The translations under genes and the position numbers were made by a program. From the NCBI RefSeq assembly GCF_040274945.1, contig NZ_JBEMAR010000004.1, positions 1-64,000 of the forward strand: DNA of 64,000 bases, given 5' to 3'. Position 1 is the stretch's first letter. Every line of letters begins with the position of its first letter. The notes below the pieces were generated by a model. That model was not told where the DNA came from. It did not search any database and was given only the letters and a program-made list of their open reading frames with translations. The stretch comes from Carnobacterium_B sp040274945. GTDB lineage: Bacteria; Bacillota; Bacilli; Lactobacillales; Carnobacteriaceae. Below, piece after piece: positions 32,835-41,025 of this stretch.

Positions 32835-33833
32835 GTGAAGCAAGTTTTATCACAGCAAGAAATTGACTCGTTATTGCAAGCAGTAGAAAGTGGCGAAATT
32901 GACGCTAAAGGCTTAGATGAAAAGGAACAAGAGAATAAAGTTAAAAGTTATGATTTTAGACGTCCAGTTCGTCTTTCAAAAGAATACATAAGTACTTTGA
33001 ATATGGTCTTCGAAGAATTTGCTAAAATAGCTGGAAATATCTTGTCTACTCAAGTTCGAACAAGTGTGGGTGTTCAGTTAGCTTCTATTGAACAAGTAAG
33101 TTTTGATGAATTTGTCCATTCTGTACCTCGGTTTACGCTAATGGGATTGTTTCGTTCTGTTCCTTTAGAAGGAACGCAAATCATTGAAATCAGTCCGCAA
33201 CTTTGTTTGCAACTGGTTGATTTATTGTGTGGAAGTACCGAAATCCGAGATAACATAGATGAACTGTCAAAAGAAAGTTTTACGGATATTGAAATGGCTA
33301 TCTTAGAGGAGATACTAAGCAATTTCATCCATTCTTTTGAATTGGCTTGGCGCGATGTTGTAGAGATCAAAGGAACCTTGGATTCAACGGAAACCAATCC
33401 ACAGATCATGCAGACGATGTCACCAAATGAACCAGTAGTGTTGGTTACATTCACAGTTGAGTTGTACGGGGTTAAAACGTTTATTAATTTATGTGTTCCT
33501 TATATCTTTTTTGAAGGTATATTAGAAAAATTAAGCTTACGCAACTGGTTCCATTCTGAAAAAGAAACTGACCATACAGATAGTGGGAAAATTGAAAAAA
33601 GTCTGCATTCTGCACCAGTAAACATGGAAGTACTTTTAGGAGAAACAGTCATGACGTTGGAGAACTTTCTACAATTAGAATTGGGAGACATCATTCCTTT
33701 GGATGGTAAAACATCAGATCCGCTCATCCTGTCTGTGGAAAAACTTCCACGATATTTTGTTAAACCCGGATTAAAAGGAAAAAACATGGCGGTCGAAGTA
33801 TTACAGTATATTGGAGGAGAGACAGACGAATGA
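32835..33833 (+). CDS. fliM: Flagellar motor switch protein FliM
   Basis: 332 residues starting with GTG. The N-terminal CheY-binding peptide (VLSQQEIDSLLQAVESGEI) is followed by a CheC-like middle domain (RRPVRLSKEYISTLNMVFEEF onwards) and a C-terminal SpoA domain (VNMEVLLGETVMTLENFLQLELGDIIPLD). It forms the C-ring with FliG and FliY. Its stop overlaps the fliY start by four bases. Confidence 0.96.
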   Translation: MKQVLSQQEIDSLLQAVESGEIDAKGLDEKEQENKVKSYDFRRPVRLSKEYISTLNMVFEEFAKIAGNILSTQVRTSVGVQLASIEQVSFDEFVHSVPRFTLMGLFRSVPLEGTQIIEISPQLCLQLVDLLCGSTEIRDNIDELSKESFTDIEMAILEEILSNFIHSFELAWRDVVEIKGTLDSTETNPQIMQTMSPNEPVVLVTFTVELYGVKTFINLCVPYIFFEGILEKLSLRNWFHSEKETDHTDSGKIEKSLHSAPVNMEVLLGETVMTLENFLQLELGDIIPLDGKTSDPLILSVEKLPRYFVKPGLKGKNMAVEVLQYIGGETDE

Positions 33834-34912
33834 GCAGTGAAAAATTAACGCAAGAAGAAATTGATGCAATGCTGAATGGTAATGCAAGCGCCCCTGAGCC
33901 AACAACAAACGACACCCTTGATCAAACACAAACGGATATTATCGGAGAAATTGGGAACATTTCTATGTCTCAAGCCGCTACAACCTTGTCTTCTATCTTA
34001 AGCCGCCGAGTAGCAATCACGACTCCAGTTGTTTCTTGTCTGAAATTCCAAGAAATTATTGACGCAAGTGTTACGCCAAAAGTCGTAACCACAATTGATT
34101 TTAAAAAAGGATTGACCGGTAGCAACTTGTTGATGATGAATGAAAAAGACGCGATTATTATTGCTGACTTAATGATGGACGGGAATGGCGATGCTGAGGG
34201 GAAAGAATTTACTGAACTTGAATTGAGTGCTGTAGGAGAAGCCATGAATCAGATGATGGGCTCTGCTGCAACAGCAATGGCCACGATGTTGGAACGAATT
34301 GTTGATATTTTACCTCCTGAAGTGGAAGTATGGAAAAATCAAGAGCAAGCAAATTACGATAGAATCAGTGGAGATACAACGGTTTGTAAGATTGCTTTTC
34401 AAATGACGGTAGATGACTTGATTGAAAGTGAGATCATGCAGATCTTTACGCTTGAAACGGTCAGAAATATCGCAAACATTGTATTAGCAGATGAAGGAGA
34501 AGTAATTCAAGACCGTGAATTGCCTCAGCCAGAAACACCAGTTGCTCCAACTGAACCAGCAGCTAACCAGGCACCGCAAAATACAGAAGATAAGATTGGC
34601 ATTCAAAAACCTGAGTTCCAAGAATTGACGCATGCTGGAAGTTTAAAAAATCCGCGCAATTTAGATCTAATCATGGATGTGCCTTTGCAATTCAGTGTTA
34701 TGTTAGGTGAAAGCAAAAAAACAATCAAAGATATTCTGTCACTAGGAACAGGTTCAGTTGTTGAATTAAATAAAATGACGGATGAGCCTTTAGAAATATA
34801 TGTAAATGGAAAATTGATTGCTGAAGGTGAAGTTGTTGTGATCAACGAAAGTTTCGGAATTCGTATCACCAATATTTTAAGCAAAGAACAACGGATTCAA
34901 CATTTGAACTAA
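33830..34912 (+). CDS. fliY: Flagellar motor switch phosphatase FliY
   Basis: 360 residues: a short N-terminal segment (KLTQEEIDAMLNG), a CheC-type phosphatase domain with both active helices (TDIIGEIGNISMSQAATTLS and LSAVGEAMNQMMGSAATAM), a Pro/Glu-rich linker (about 225-260) and a C-terminal FliN/SpoA domain (PLQFSVMLGESKKTIKDILSLGTGSVVEL). It is both rotor part and CheY-P phosphatase, the Bacillus-type replacement of FliN. Last gene before the terminator at 34930. Confidence 0.95.
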   Translation: MSSEKLTQEEIDAMLNGNASAPEPTTNDTLDQTQTDIIGEIGNISMSQAATTLSSILSRRVAITTPVVSCLKFQEIIDASVTPKVVTTIDFKKGLTGSNLLMMNEKDAIIIADLMMDGNGDAEGKEFTELELSAVGEAMNQMMGSAATAMATMLERIVDILPPEVEVWKNQEQANYDRISGDTTVCKIAFQMTVDDLIESEIMQIFTLETVRNIANIVLADEGEVIQDRELPQPETPVAPTEPAANQAPQNTEDKIGIQKPEFQELTHAGSLKNPRNLDLIMDVPLQFSVMLGESKKTIKDILSLGTGSVVELNKMTDEPLEIYVNGKLIAEGEVVVINESFGIRITNILSKEQRIQHLN

Positions 34913-34929
34913 TTATGTACGAAAATGGG

Positions 34930-34963
34930 AAAAGCCAGAATGAAATGTTCTGGCTTTTTTGTT
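34930..34963 (+). terminator. Rho-independent terminator after fliY
   Basis: An 11-bp stem (34930-34940 with 34948-34958) with a T-run. It ends the che/fliM/fliY transcript. Confidence 0.8.
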
Positions 34964-35065
34964 TTATCTTGAATATTGGAAAAGTAACCGCTAATATAGA
35001 AGAGTCTAGTTTATAAACAGATGTACATAAGAAAAAAGTTTCAGAAATAGTATTGGGGCTTCAAA

Positions 35066-35235
35066 AGAAATTTCTTCTGAAATGAACGGGTTTGCTTGTA
35101 TAGAGCCATTTGACCCCCTGAAGACTTGGGCTTCAGGCTTTCAAGCCTCAAACAAAATGTAATCGCTGAAGCGCTGACGCTTTGTAATGTGCATTGAATC
35201 CTTTACACGGCTACAAGCAACCCTATTCCGCCAGA
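35066..35235 (+). repeat. Intergenic repeat of about 170 bp, copy 1
   Basis: By eye about four-fifths identical to the reverse complement of 57912-58081. Shared exact blocks include aatgaacgggtttgcttgt, gctttcaagcctcaaacaaa and gcattgaatccttt. No coding frame spans it. Internal short stems (such as aggctttcaagcct) suggest a folded RNA or a miniature mobile element. It sits between the fliY terminator and the flgM promoters. Confidence 0.8.
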
Positions 35236-35325
35236 AATTTCAAGTAAGGGATTCTATTAAGCTACCAACCTTAAAATAATAGATCGCAAATATTAAATTG
35301 AAGATGTTTTTTAAATTCTAAGACT

Positions 35326-35380
35326 TAAGTATCTTAAAAAGCTGCCGATAGTAAACATGTAAGGCAAAATTGCCGATAGA
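35326..35380 (+). promoter_or_regulatory. Two tandem sigma-28 promoters of the flgM operon
   Basis: The first is TTAA (35326-35329)-N15-GCCGATAG (35345-35352); the second is TAAA (35353-35356)-N16-GCCGATAG (35373-35380). AAGGCAA (35362-35368) lies exactly 10 bases after the first -10, as at the flagellin promoters. Confidence 0.65.
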
Positions 35381-35456
35381 TAACAATTAACTTAATTCAA
35401 AAACTAAGTCAACTAATCAAAAACTTGAGAACATGCACTAGAAAGGAGCACTACCA

Positions 35457-35759
35457 ATGAAAATAGGAAATAATGGCTACAACCAATACATTAATAATGT
35501 CCGTCAAAATCAAGAAAACACACATAGCAAAGGTTTATCTAAAACGAATGCAACTGTTAATGAAGATTCCGTAACAGTTGACATTTCGGATGCAGCTAAA
35601 CAATTGGCGAAGGCTAAATCAACAGATACTGCAGCAATGTCATCAAATGTAGAAGCAATTAAAAAGGCTGTATTAAATGGTACCTATGACGTATCACCTG
35701 AAAAAATTGCGAATGGCATGATGCAAGCAATGAACAACCAAAGGGAGTTTACTGAGTAA
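35457..35759 (+). CDS. flgM: Anti-sigma-28 factor FlgM
   Basis: 100 residues: a flexible N-terminal half (MKIGNNGYNQYINNVRQNQ) and the conserved C-terminal helices (VDISDAAKQLAKAKS, VEAIKKAVLNGTYDVSPEKIANGMMQ) that bind FliA. It holds back late flagellar genes until the hook is finished and FlgM is exported. GAAAGGAGCACTACCA precedes the ATG. Its stop overlaps the flgN start by one base. Confidence 0.93.
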   Translation: MKIGNNGYNQYINNVRQNQENTHSKGLSKTNATVNEDSVTVDISDAAKQLAKAKSTDTAAMSSNVEAIKKAVLNGTYDVSPEKIANGMMQAMNNQREFTE

Positions 35760-36127
35760 TGACTAAAGAAACGACTGCACTTGAGACACTACTGAAATTT
35801 AAAAATGTGCTTATAGATGAAAAAGAAGCATTAATTAAAAATGATAGTGCAAAAGTAAAAGCTCTTGTGGAACAAAAACAACTATTCTTAGACAGTCTGC
35901 CAACATTAATAACAGAAGGTTTAACAAAAGCAGACCTTGTTGAAGTGGTAGAAGACATTAAAAATTTGCAAGAAACAAATTTAACCCTAGCAAAACAAGC
36001 TTTGCAGTACCAAGAAACGATGATGGAAGCGATCACTAAAGGGGTTAAAACAGGTGGATCTACTTACTCCAAACAGGGAGACTATAGCACCACACAACAA
36101 GCTAATCTTATTGACCAATCCCTATAA
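35759..36127 (+). CDS. flgN: Flagellar chaperone FlgN
   Basis: 122 residues, nearly all helical: ALETLLKFKNVLIDEKEALIKNDSAKVKALVEQKQ and ETNLTLAKQALQYQETMMEAI are typical of FlgN, the export chaperone of hook-filament junction proteins. It precedes flgK and flgL, its clients. Translation is coupled to flgM by the TAATG overlap. The C-terminus ends in Ser/Thr/Tyr-rich sequence. Confidence 0.88.
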   Translation: MTKETTALETLLKFKNVLIDEKEALIKNDSAKVKALVEQKQLFLDSLPTLITEGLTKADLVEVVEDIKNLQETNLTLAKQALQYQETMMEAITKGVKTGGSTYSKQGDYSTTQQANLIDQSL

Positions 36128-36139
36128 TGAGGTGAAAGA

Positions 36140-37561
36140 ATGTCAGGTTTATTCGGAACATTAAACAATGCAACCAAAGGCTTGAATGTGCAGCAATCGG
36201 CTTTGCAAACAACCAGCCACAATATCTCTAATGCGAATACAGTAGGTTACTCTAGACAAAAAGTTACTATGGTAGCTGACAATCCCTATACTCTTGGAGG
36301 AATTGGCCAACTGGGTACAGGTGTCAGAATTTCTTCTATTGACCGTATCGTCGATCCATATGTGAATAAGCAATTAAGAAATGAAAACTCTTCTTTAGAA
36401 ATGTATAGTAAAAAGTCTGAAGTTTTAGGTCAATTGGAAGGAATCTTTAACGAACCTTCTACAACTGGGTTAAACAATAACTTAAGCAAAGTTTTTTCAT
36501 CTTGGACTTATTTAGGTTCTAACCCAGAACTTGCGACTGCTAAAACGATGGTGGCCCAAAACTCAGAAACGTTTACGGATACTTTGCACCACATGTCGAG
36601 TCAAATCGATAGCCTACATGAAGGTACAGTTCAAGACATTGAAAAAAATGTCTTAGATTTCAACGCAAAAGTAGAGCAATTGGATTCATTAAACAAACAA
36701 ATTTTTAATATGACTTCTCAAGGTCAAGCTCCTAACGATTTATTGGACCAACAAGATAAAATCTTGAGCGAATTAACAGGAATTGCTGGTGTCGAAGCCA
36801 AGTACGATAAATTTAACCGTGTGAGCGTTAGTGTTGCTGGGCAACCTGTTTTAACTGAAGATTCTATCTCTAAAATGAGTGTTGCGCCAGACCCAGCTGG
36901 ACAGTTGGCAGTTAACGATAAAAATATTGAAATCAAATCTGGTAACATCAAAGGATCTCAAGAAGCTTTAAATGAAATTGATACTAAAAAACAAGAATTA
37001 AATGAATTAGCTTATACTTTTGCAACAGCAGTAAATAAGGTACATAGCGATGGTGGTGAAGGTATACCTTTCTTTGATTTAGGAGAAGGTGAGAATTACG
37101 CTTCATCGATTCAAGTGAATAAAGAAATATTAGCTGATAATTCTAAAATCAATGCAGGAAAAAATATTGAAAATGTTGTAAGTGGAGACGGTACACGTGC
37201 TCAAGCGATTGCTGCATTGCAAAATACAAAATTAGAATATCCTGTTAATCCAACGGAAATCGAATACGATCCATCCACTATGACAATTAAAAATCAAGAG
37301 GGTGGATCAACAGTTTCCGGTGCTTACAACGATAGTGTTACGCAAATGGGAATTGTGAAACAACAATCGGATAATATGGTGGACAGTCAAGAGAGTTTAG
37401 TCAGTCTTCTAGAAGCCCGCAGAGATTCAGTTTCAGGTGTTTCAATCAATGAAGAAGTAACCAATACAATCGCTTATCAAAGTGCTTTTGAAGCTAATTC
37501 TCGCATTATTTCAGTGGTTTCAGAAATGCTCGATACGCTAATCAACCGAACGGGGGTATAG
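36140..37561 (+). CDS. flgK: Hook-filament junction protein FlgK (HAP1)
   Basis: 473 residues. The N-terminal rod-type motif (SGLFGTLNNATKGLNVQQSALQTTSHNISNANTVGYSRQ) and C-terminal helices (VSGVSINEEVTNTIAYQSAFEANSRIISVVSEMLDTLI) are the paired ends of all axial proteins. The middle is a variable beta-rich region. It joins hook and filament together with FlgL, encoded three bases downstream. Confidence 0.95.
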   Translation: MSGLFGTLNNATKGLNVQQSALQTTSHNISNANTVGYSRQKVTMVADNPYTLGGIGQLGTGVRISSIDRIVDPYVNKQLRNENSSLEMYSKKSEVLGQLEGIFNEPSTTGLNNNLSKVFSSWTYLGSNPELATAKTMVAQNSETFTDTLHHMSSQIDSLHEGTVQDIEKNVLDFNAKVEQLDSLNKQIFNMTSQGQAPNDLLDQQDKILSELTGIAGVEAKYDKFNRVSVSVAGQPVLTEDSISKMSVAPDPAGQLAVNDKNIEIKSGNIKGSQEALNEIDTKKQELNELAYTFATAVNKVHSDGGEGIPFFDLGEGENYASSIQVNKEILADNSKINAGKNIENVVSGDGTRAQAIAALQNTKLEYPVNPTEIEYDPSTMTIKNQEGGSTVSGAYNDSVTQMGIVKQQSDNMVDSQESLVSLLEARRDSVSGVSINEEVTNTIAYQSAFEANSRIISVVSEMLDTLINRTGV

Positions 37562-37564
37562 GAA

Positions 37565-38488
37565 ATGCGTGTAACCGATTCGTTAATGTCGAGAAGTTTC
37601 TTACGCAATCTTTCGGCTAATACAACAAATGTCATGAAATACCAAAATCAATTATCATCCTTAAAAGAAGTCAGTAAACCTTCTGATGATCCATTAAAAG
37701 TGTCAAAAATATTAGATTTAAATAATTCAATTATTCAAAATGACCAATACAAAACAACCATCAATGACGCGATCCAATGGACCAATGTACAAGATTCTGC
37801 TCTAAGCAGTGCTACAGAATCGATGCAACGAATTAAAACATTGATTCAATATTCTGCAAATGGCACATTGAGTTCTGAAGATCGCCAAGCCAATAAGGCT
37901 GAGATTGAGTCTGAAATACAAGGAACTGTTGATGCGTTGAACACAAACTTTGGTGGACGATATGTTTTTGCTGGAAAGAATACGACAGAGAAACCATTTC
38001 AAGTACAAAAAAATGATGATGGTGAAATTACGGGGATTACTTATAGCGGAACTGCTGAAGGAAGTGGAAATCTTTCGCGTGAAATTGCACCAGGAGTTTC
38101 AGTTGAACTGAGTACAGATGGTCGTAATTTTATGAATGCACAAAATACGGATGGATCAGATAATTTGGGTACTTTCTTTTCTGAAGTATTAACCGCTTTA
38201 GATGCAGATGATACAGGGGAATTATCTAGTTTATTAGACAGAGCGGATCAAGAAATTGAAAATATTGTATCCAATCGTTCTAAAACCGGATCTATCTTTA
38301 ATCGATTAACTGCAACATTAGAGCGTAATGACAGTGAAAAACTTAACCTTAAAACGATGTTATCTGAAAATCAAGACATTGACTTAGCTGAAAAATATAT
38401 GCAATTCACCATGGAAAAATCAGCTTATGAAGCATCTTTGTCTATGGGAACTAAAATACTGCAAACAAGCATACTGGACTATCTTTAA
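37565..38488 (+). CDS. flgL: Hook-filament junction protein FlgL (HAP3)
   Basis: 307 residues with flagellin-like ends: MRVTDSLMSRSFLRNLSANTTNVMKYQNQLSSLKEVSKPSDDP and a C-terminal EKYMQFTMEKSAYEASLSMGTKILQTSILDYL. It adapts the hook to the flagellin filament. The terminator at 38471-38508 overlaps its last codons, closing the flgM-flgN-flgK-flgL operon. Confidence 0.95.
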   Translation: MRVTDSLMSRSFLRNLSANTTNVMKYQNQLSSLKEVSKPSDDPLKVSKILDLNNSIIQNDQYKTTINDAIQWTNVQDSALSSATESMQRIKTLIQYSANGTLSSEDRQANKAEIESEIQGTVDALNTNFGGRYVFAGKNTTEKPFQVQKNDDGEITGITYSGTAEGSGNLSREIAPGVSVELSTDGRNFMNAQNTDGSDNLGTFFSEVLTALDADDTGELSSLLDRADQEIENIVSNRSKTGSIFNRLTATLERNDSEKLNLKTMLSENQDIDLAEKYMQFTMEKSAYEASLSMGTKILQTSILDYL

Positions 38489-38508
38489 GATAGTTCAGTA
38501 TTTTTTTA
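38471..38508 (+). terminator. Rho-independent terminator after flgL
   Basis: A 15-bp stem with one G-T pair (38471-38485 with 38487-38501), with the flgL stop inside it, followed by a T-run. The one-base gap means the real loop must open a few inner pairs. Confidence 0.8.
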
Positions 38509-38526
38509 ATTAATTTTAAAAAAGTA

Positions 38527-38641
38527 TTAACTATTTCTAAGCTATTCCGATATAAGAAGTATAAGGCAAACTTATTTAAATAAAATATGATTTGTTCAGT
38601 AACATAAAAAAAGCTTAACAGAAAAAGAAAGATACCGATAT
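38527..38641 (+). promoter_or_regulatory. Two tandem sigma-28 promoters of the first flagellin gene
   Basis: The first is TTAA (38527-38530)-N15-TCCGATAT (38546-38553). The second is TTAA (38615-38618)-N15-ACCGATAT (38634-38641). Each is followed exactly 10 bases later by AAGGCAA (38563-38569 and 38651-38657). Confidence 0.75.
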
Positions 38642-38693
38642 AAGATGTAGAAGGCAACACCTTCACAAAATAGACCTTAGGAGGAAATATAAC

Positions 38694-39545
38694 ATGAGAA
38701 TCAATACAAATACAGCAGCAATGAATACTTACTCTCAATTAACATCAGCTAACGCTTCAAAAAGCAGCTCATTAGCTAAACTATCATCAGGATTACGTAT
38801 CAACAAAGCTGGGGATGATGCAGCAGGATTAGCAATCTCAGAAAAAATGAAAAATCAAATCAGCGGTATGAATCAAGCTTCACGTAACGCTCAAGATGGA
38901 ATTTCATTGATTCAAACAGCTGAGGGTGGATTAACAGAAACACACAGCATCTTAAACCGTATGCGTGATTTAGCTGTTCAATCTAAAAATGATACGAATA
39001 CTGACGAAGATAGAGGAGCTATCCAAAAAGAAATGGATTCTCTTACTAAAGAAGTAGACCGCATTGCAAATCAGACAGAGTTTAACGGAAAAAAATTATT
39101 AACTGCAGATGATGGTACTAGTGGTACTAGCTTCACTTTCCAAATCGGTGCTAACAAAGGACAAGATATTACTTTAAGTATATCTAATATGACAGCTAGT
39201 GAATTAGGAGTAGGTACGGGTACAGGTGACACAATGACCGGTCCAGATGTATCGACTGCAGCAGCTGATTTTGATAAAGTAATTGAAGATCTAGATACAG
39301 CAATTAGTTCAGTATCAACTGAACGCGCAAACTTAGGTGCAACACAAAACCGTTTAGATCACACTGTTTCTAACTTAGCTACAACAAAAGAAAACTTATC
39401 AGAAGCTAATTCTCGTATTACTGATGTAGATATGGCTGAAGAAATGATGAGTTTCACTAAATCAAATATCCTTTCTCAAGCTTCAACAGCAATGTTGGCA
39501 CAAGCTAATCAAATGCCTCAAGGCGTACTACAATTATTACAATAA
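38694..39545 (+). CDS. Flagellin (first of two)
   Basis: 283 residues. The conserved D0/D1 ends are present: MRINTNTAAMNTYSQLTSAN, SKLSSGLRINKAGDDAAGLAIS-like and a C-terminal MAEEMMSFTKSNILSQASTAML. The central variable part (about 140-200) is short, so the outer filament domain is nearly absent. The ILNRMRDLAVQ stretch matches the segment bound by TLR5 in other flagellins. AGGAGGAAATATAAC precedes the ATG. Nearly identical over its ends to the next gene, a tandem duplication. Transcribed from two sigma-28 promoters. Confidence 0.96.
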   Translation: MRINTNTAAMNTYSQLTSANASKSSSLAKLSSGLRINKAGDDAAGLAISEKMKNQISGMNQASRNAQDGISLIQTAEGGLTETHSILNRMRDLAVQSKNDTNTDEDRGAIQKEMDSLTKEVDRIANQTEFNGKKLLTADDGTSGTSFTFQIGANKGQDITLSISNMTASELGVGTGTGDTMTGPDVSTAAADFDKVIEDLDTAISSVSTERANLGATQNRLDHTVSNLATTKENLSEANSRITDVDMAEEMMSFTKSNILSQASTAMLAQANQMPQGVLQLLQ

Positions 39546-39607
39546 AAATTTGAATCAGTCAGTAAGTATAAAAGTTGAAATAAATAATTTTTATTTCAAT
39601 TTTTATA

Positions 39608-39634
39608 TTAACGAAGCTAAAAATCGCCCGATAT
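39608..39634 (+). promoter_or_regulatory. Sigma-28 promoter of the second flagellin gene
   Basis: TTAA (39608-39611), 15 bp, then CCCGATAT (39627-39634). AAAGCAA (39644-39650) lies exactly 10 bases downstream, a close variant of the AAGGCAA seen at the other late promoters. Confidence 0.7.
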
Positions 39635-39680
39635 AAAACAAGAAAAGCAATTAAATTTTAAACTTAGGAGGAATAATATA

Positions 39681-40550
39681 ATGAGAATCAATACAAACAC
39701 AGCAGCAATGAATACTTACTCTCAACTAACTTCAGCTAATGCTTCAAAAAGCAGTTCACTAGCTAAACTATCATCTGGACTACGCATCAATAAAGCTGGG
39801 GATGACGCAGCAGGTTTAGCAATCTCTGAAAAAATGAAAAACCAAATCAGTGGTATGAATCAAGCTTCACGTAATGCCCAAGATGGAATTTCATTGATTC
39901 AAACAGCAGAAGGTGGATTAACAGAAACACACAGTATCTTAAACCGCATGCGTGATTTAGCTGTTCAAGCTAAAAATGATACAAATACTTCTGAAGATAG
40001 GGGAGCAATCCAAAAAGAAATGGATTCATTAACATTAGAAGTAGACCGTATTGCTAACCAAACTGAATTTAATGGTAAGAAACTATTAAAAGAAGGAGCT
40101 GTAGGAGAGGGAAGTAGCTTTACTTTCCAAATCGGTGCTAACAAGGGACAAGATATTACGTTAAAAGTAGCAGACATGACAGCAGCATCTCTTAAAGTTG
40201 GAACTGTTACAGATGGTGTATTAGATGCAGCAGATAAACTAGACGTTTCAACTGATACTTTATCAGCAGCTGATTTTGATACAGTTATTGGAAAACTTGA
40301 CGATGCAATTAGTTCAGTATCAACAGAACGTGCAAACCTAGGTGCAACACAAAATCGTTTAGATCACACTGTTTCTAACTTAGCTACAACAAAAGAAAAC
40401 TTATCAGAAGCTAATTCTCGTATTACTGACGTAGATATGGCTGAAGAAATGATGAGCTTCACTAAATCAAATATTCTTTCTCAAGCTTCAACAGCAATGT
40501 TGGCACAAGCTAACCAAATGCCTCAAGGTGTACTACAATTATTACAATAA
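39681..40550 (+). CDS. Flagellin (second of two)
   Basis: 289 residues. It shares the N-terminal ~135 and C-terminal ~85 residues with the preceding flagellin apart from a few substitutions; the centre (about 138-205) differs and contains DGVLDAADKLDVSTDTLS. It has its own sigma-28 promoter and AGGAGGAATAATATA, so the two can be expressed at different levels. The TLR5-type segment ILNRMRDLAVQ is kept. Ends at the terminator 40579-40606. Confidence 0.96.
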   Translation: MRINTNTAAMNTYSQLTSANASKSSSLAKLSSGLRINKAGDDAAGLAISEKMKNQISGMNQASRNAQDGISLIQTAEGGLTETHSILNRMRDLAVQAKNDTNTSEDRGAIQKEMDSLTLEVDRIANQTEFNGKKLLKEGAVGEGSSFTFQIGANKGQDITLKVADMTAASLKVGTVTDGVLDAADKLDVSTDTLSAADFDTVIGKLDDAISSVSTERANLGATQNRLDHTVSNLATTKENLSEANSRITDVDMAEEMMSFTKSNILSQASTAMLAQANQMPQGVLQLLQ

Positions 40551-40578
40551 TAATTGCATAAAAACTTTGAAGCATAAT

Positions 40579-40606
40579 AAAAAGCCGGCATTGTGCCGGC
40601 TTTTTA
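40579..40606 (+). terminator. Rho-independent terminator after flagellin genes
   Basis: A GC-rich 11-bp stem (40580-40590 with 40594-40604), a three-base loop and a T-run. Confidence 0.88.
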
Positions 40607-40649
40607 TTTATAGTAAACTATACGATGTTGAGAAATGGAGTTGTCAAGT

Positions 40650-41021
40650 ATGGATATTGTACAAGTTGTCACTAAATCTCTTCAGATTCGTCCGGTAGAA
40701 TCGAATGCAATCCATCAATCTGCTATACAAAAATCATACATAAAAGGTACTTCAGGTACAAAAGAAATAAATGAACCTATAATCGTTTCTGAAATATCTA
40801 AAGAAGAACTGAGGCAATCTATAGAAAAAGCCAATCAGTTCTTATTGGGATTAAACATTCAATTTGATTTCAAAGTGCATAAAGGTACAGGCAGAACGGT
40901 TGTTAGACTGGTCGATAAACAAACAGAAGAAGTAGTAAAAGAAATTCCACCAGAAAAAATGCTTGACGTGATTGCGGGTATTTGGGACATGGCAGGGATA
41001 GTAGTAGATCGAAAGGAGTGA
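40650..41021 (+). CDS. flaG: Flagellar protein FlaG
   Basis: 123 residues from the ATG at 40650 (GGAG upstream). The C-terminal two-thirds carry the FlaG signature: ANQFLLGLNIQFDFKVHKGTGRTVVRLVDKQTEEVVKEIPPEKMLDVIAGIWD. FlaG affects filament length in other bacteria. It is placed directly before fliD, four bases away, the usual order. No obvious sigma-28 promoter was found between the flagellin terminator and this gene. Confidence 0.92.
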   Translation: MDIVQVVTKSLQIRPVESNAIHQSAIQKSYIKGTSGTKEINEPIIVSEISKEELRQSIEKANQFLLGLNIQFDFKVHKGTGRTVVRLVDKQTEEVVKEIPPEKMLDVIAGIWDMAGIVVDRKE

Positions 41022-41025
41022 AATA

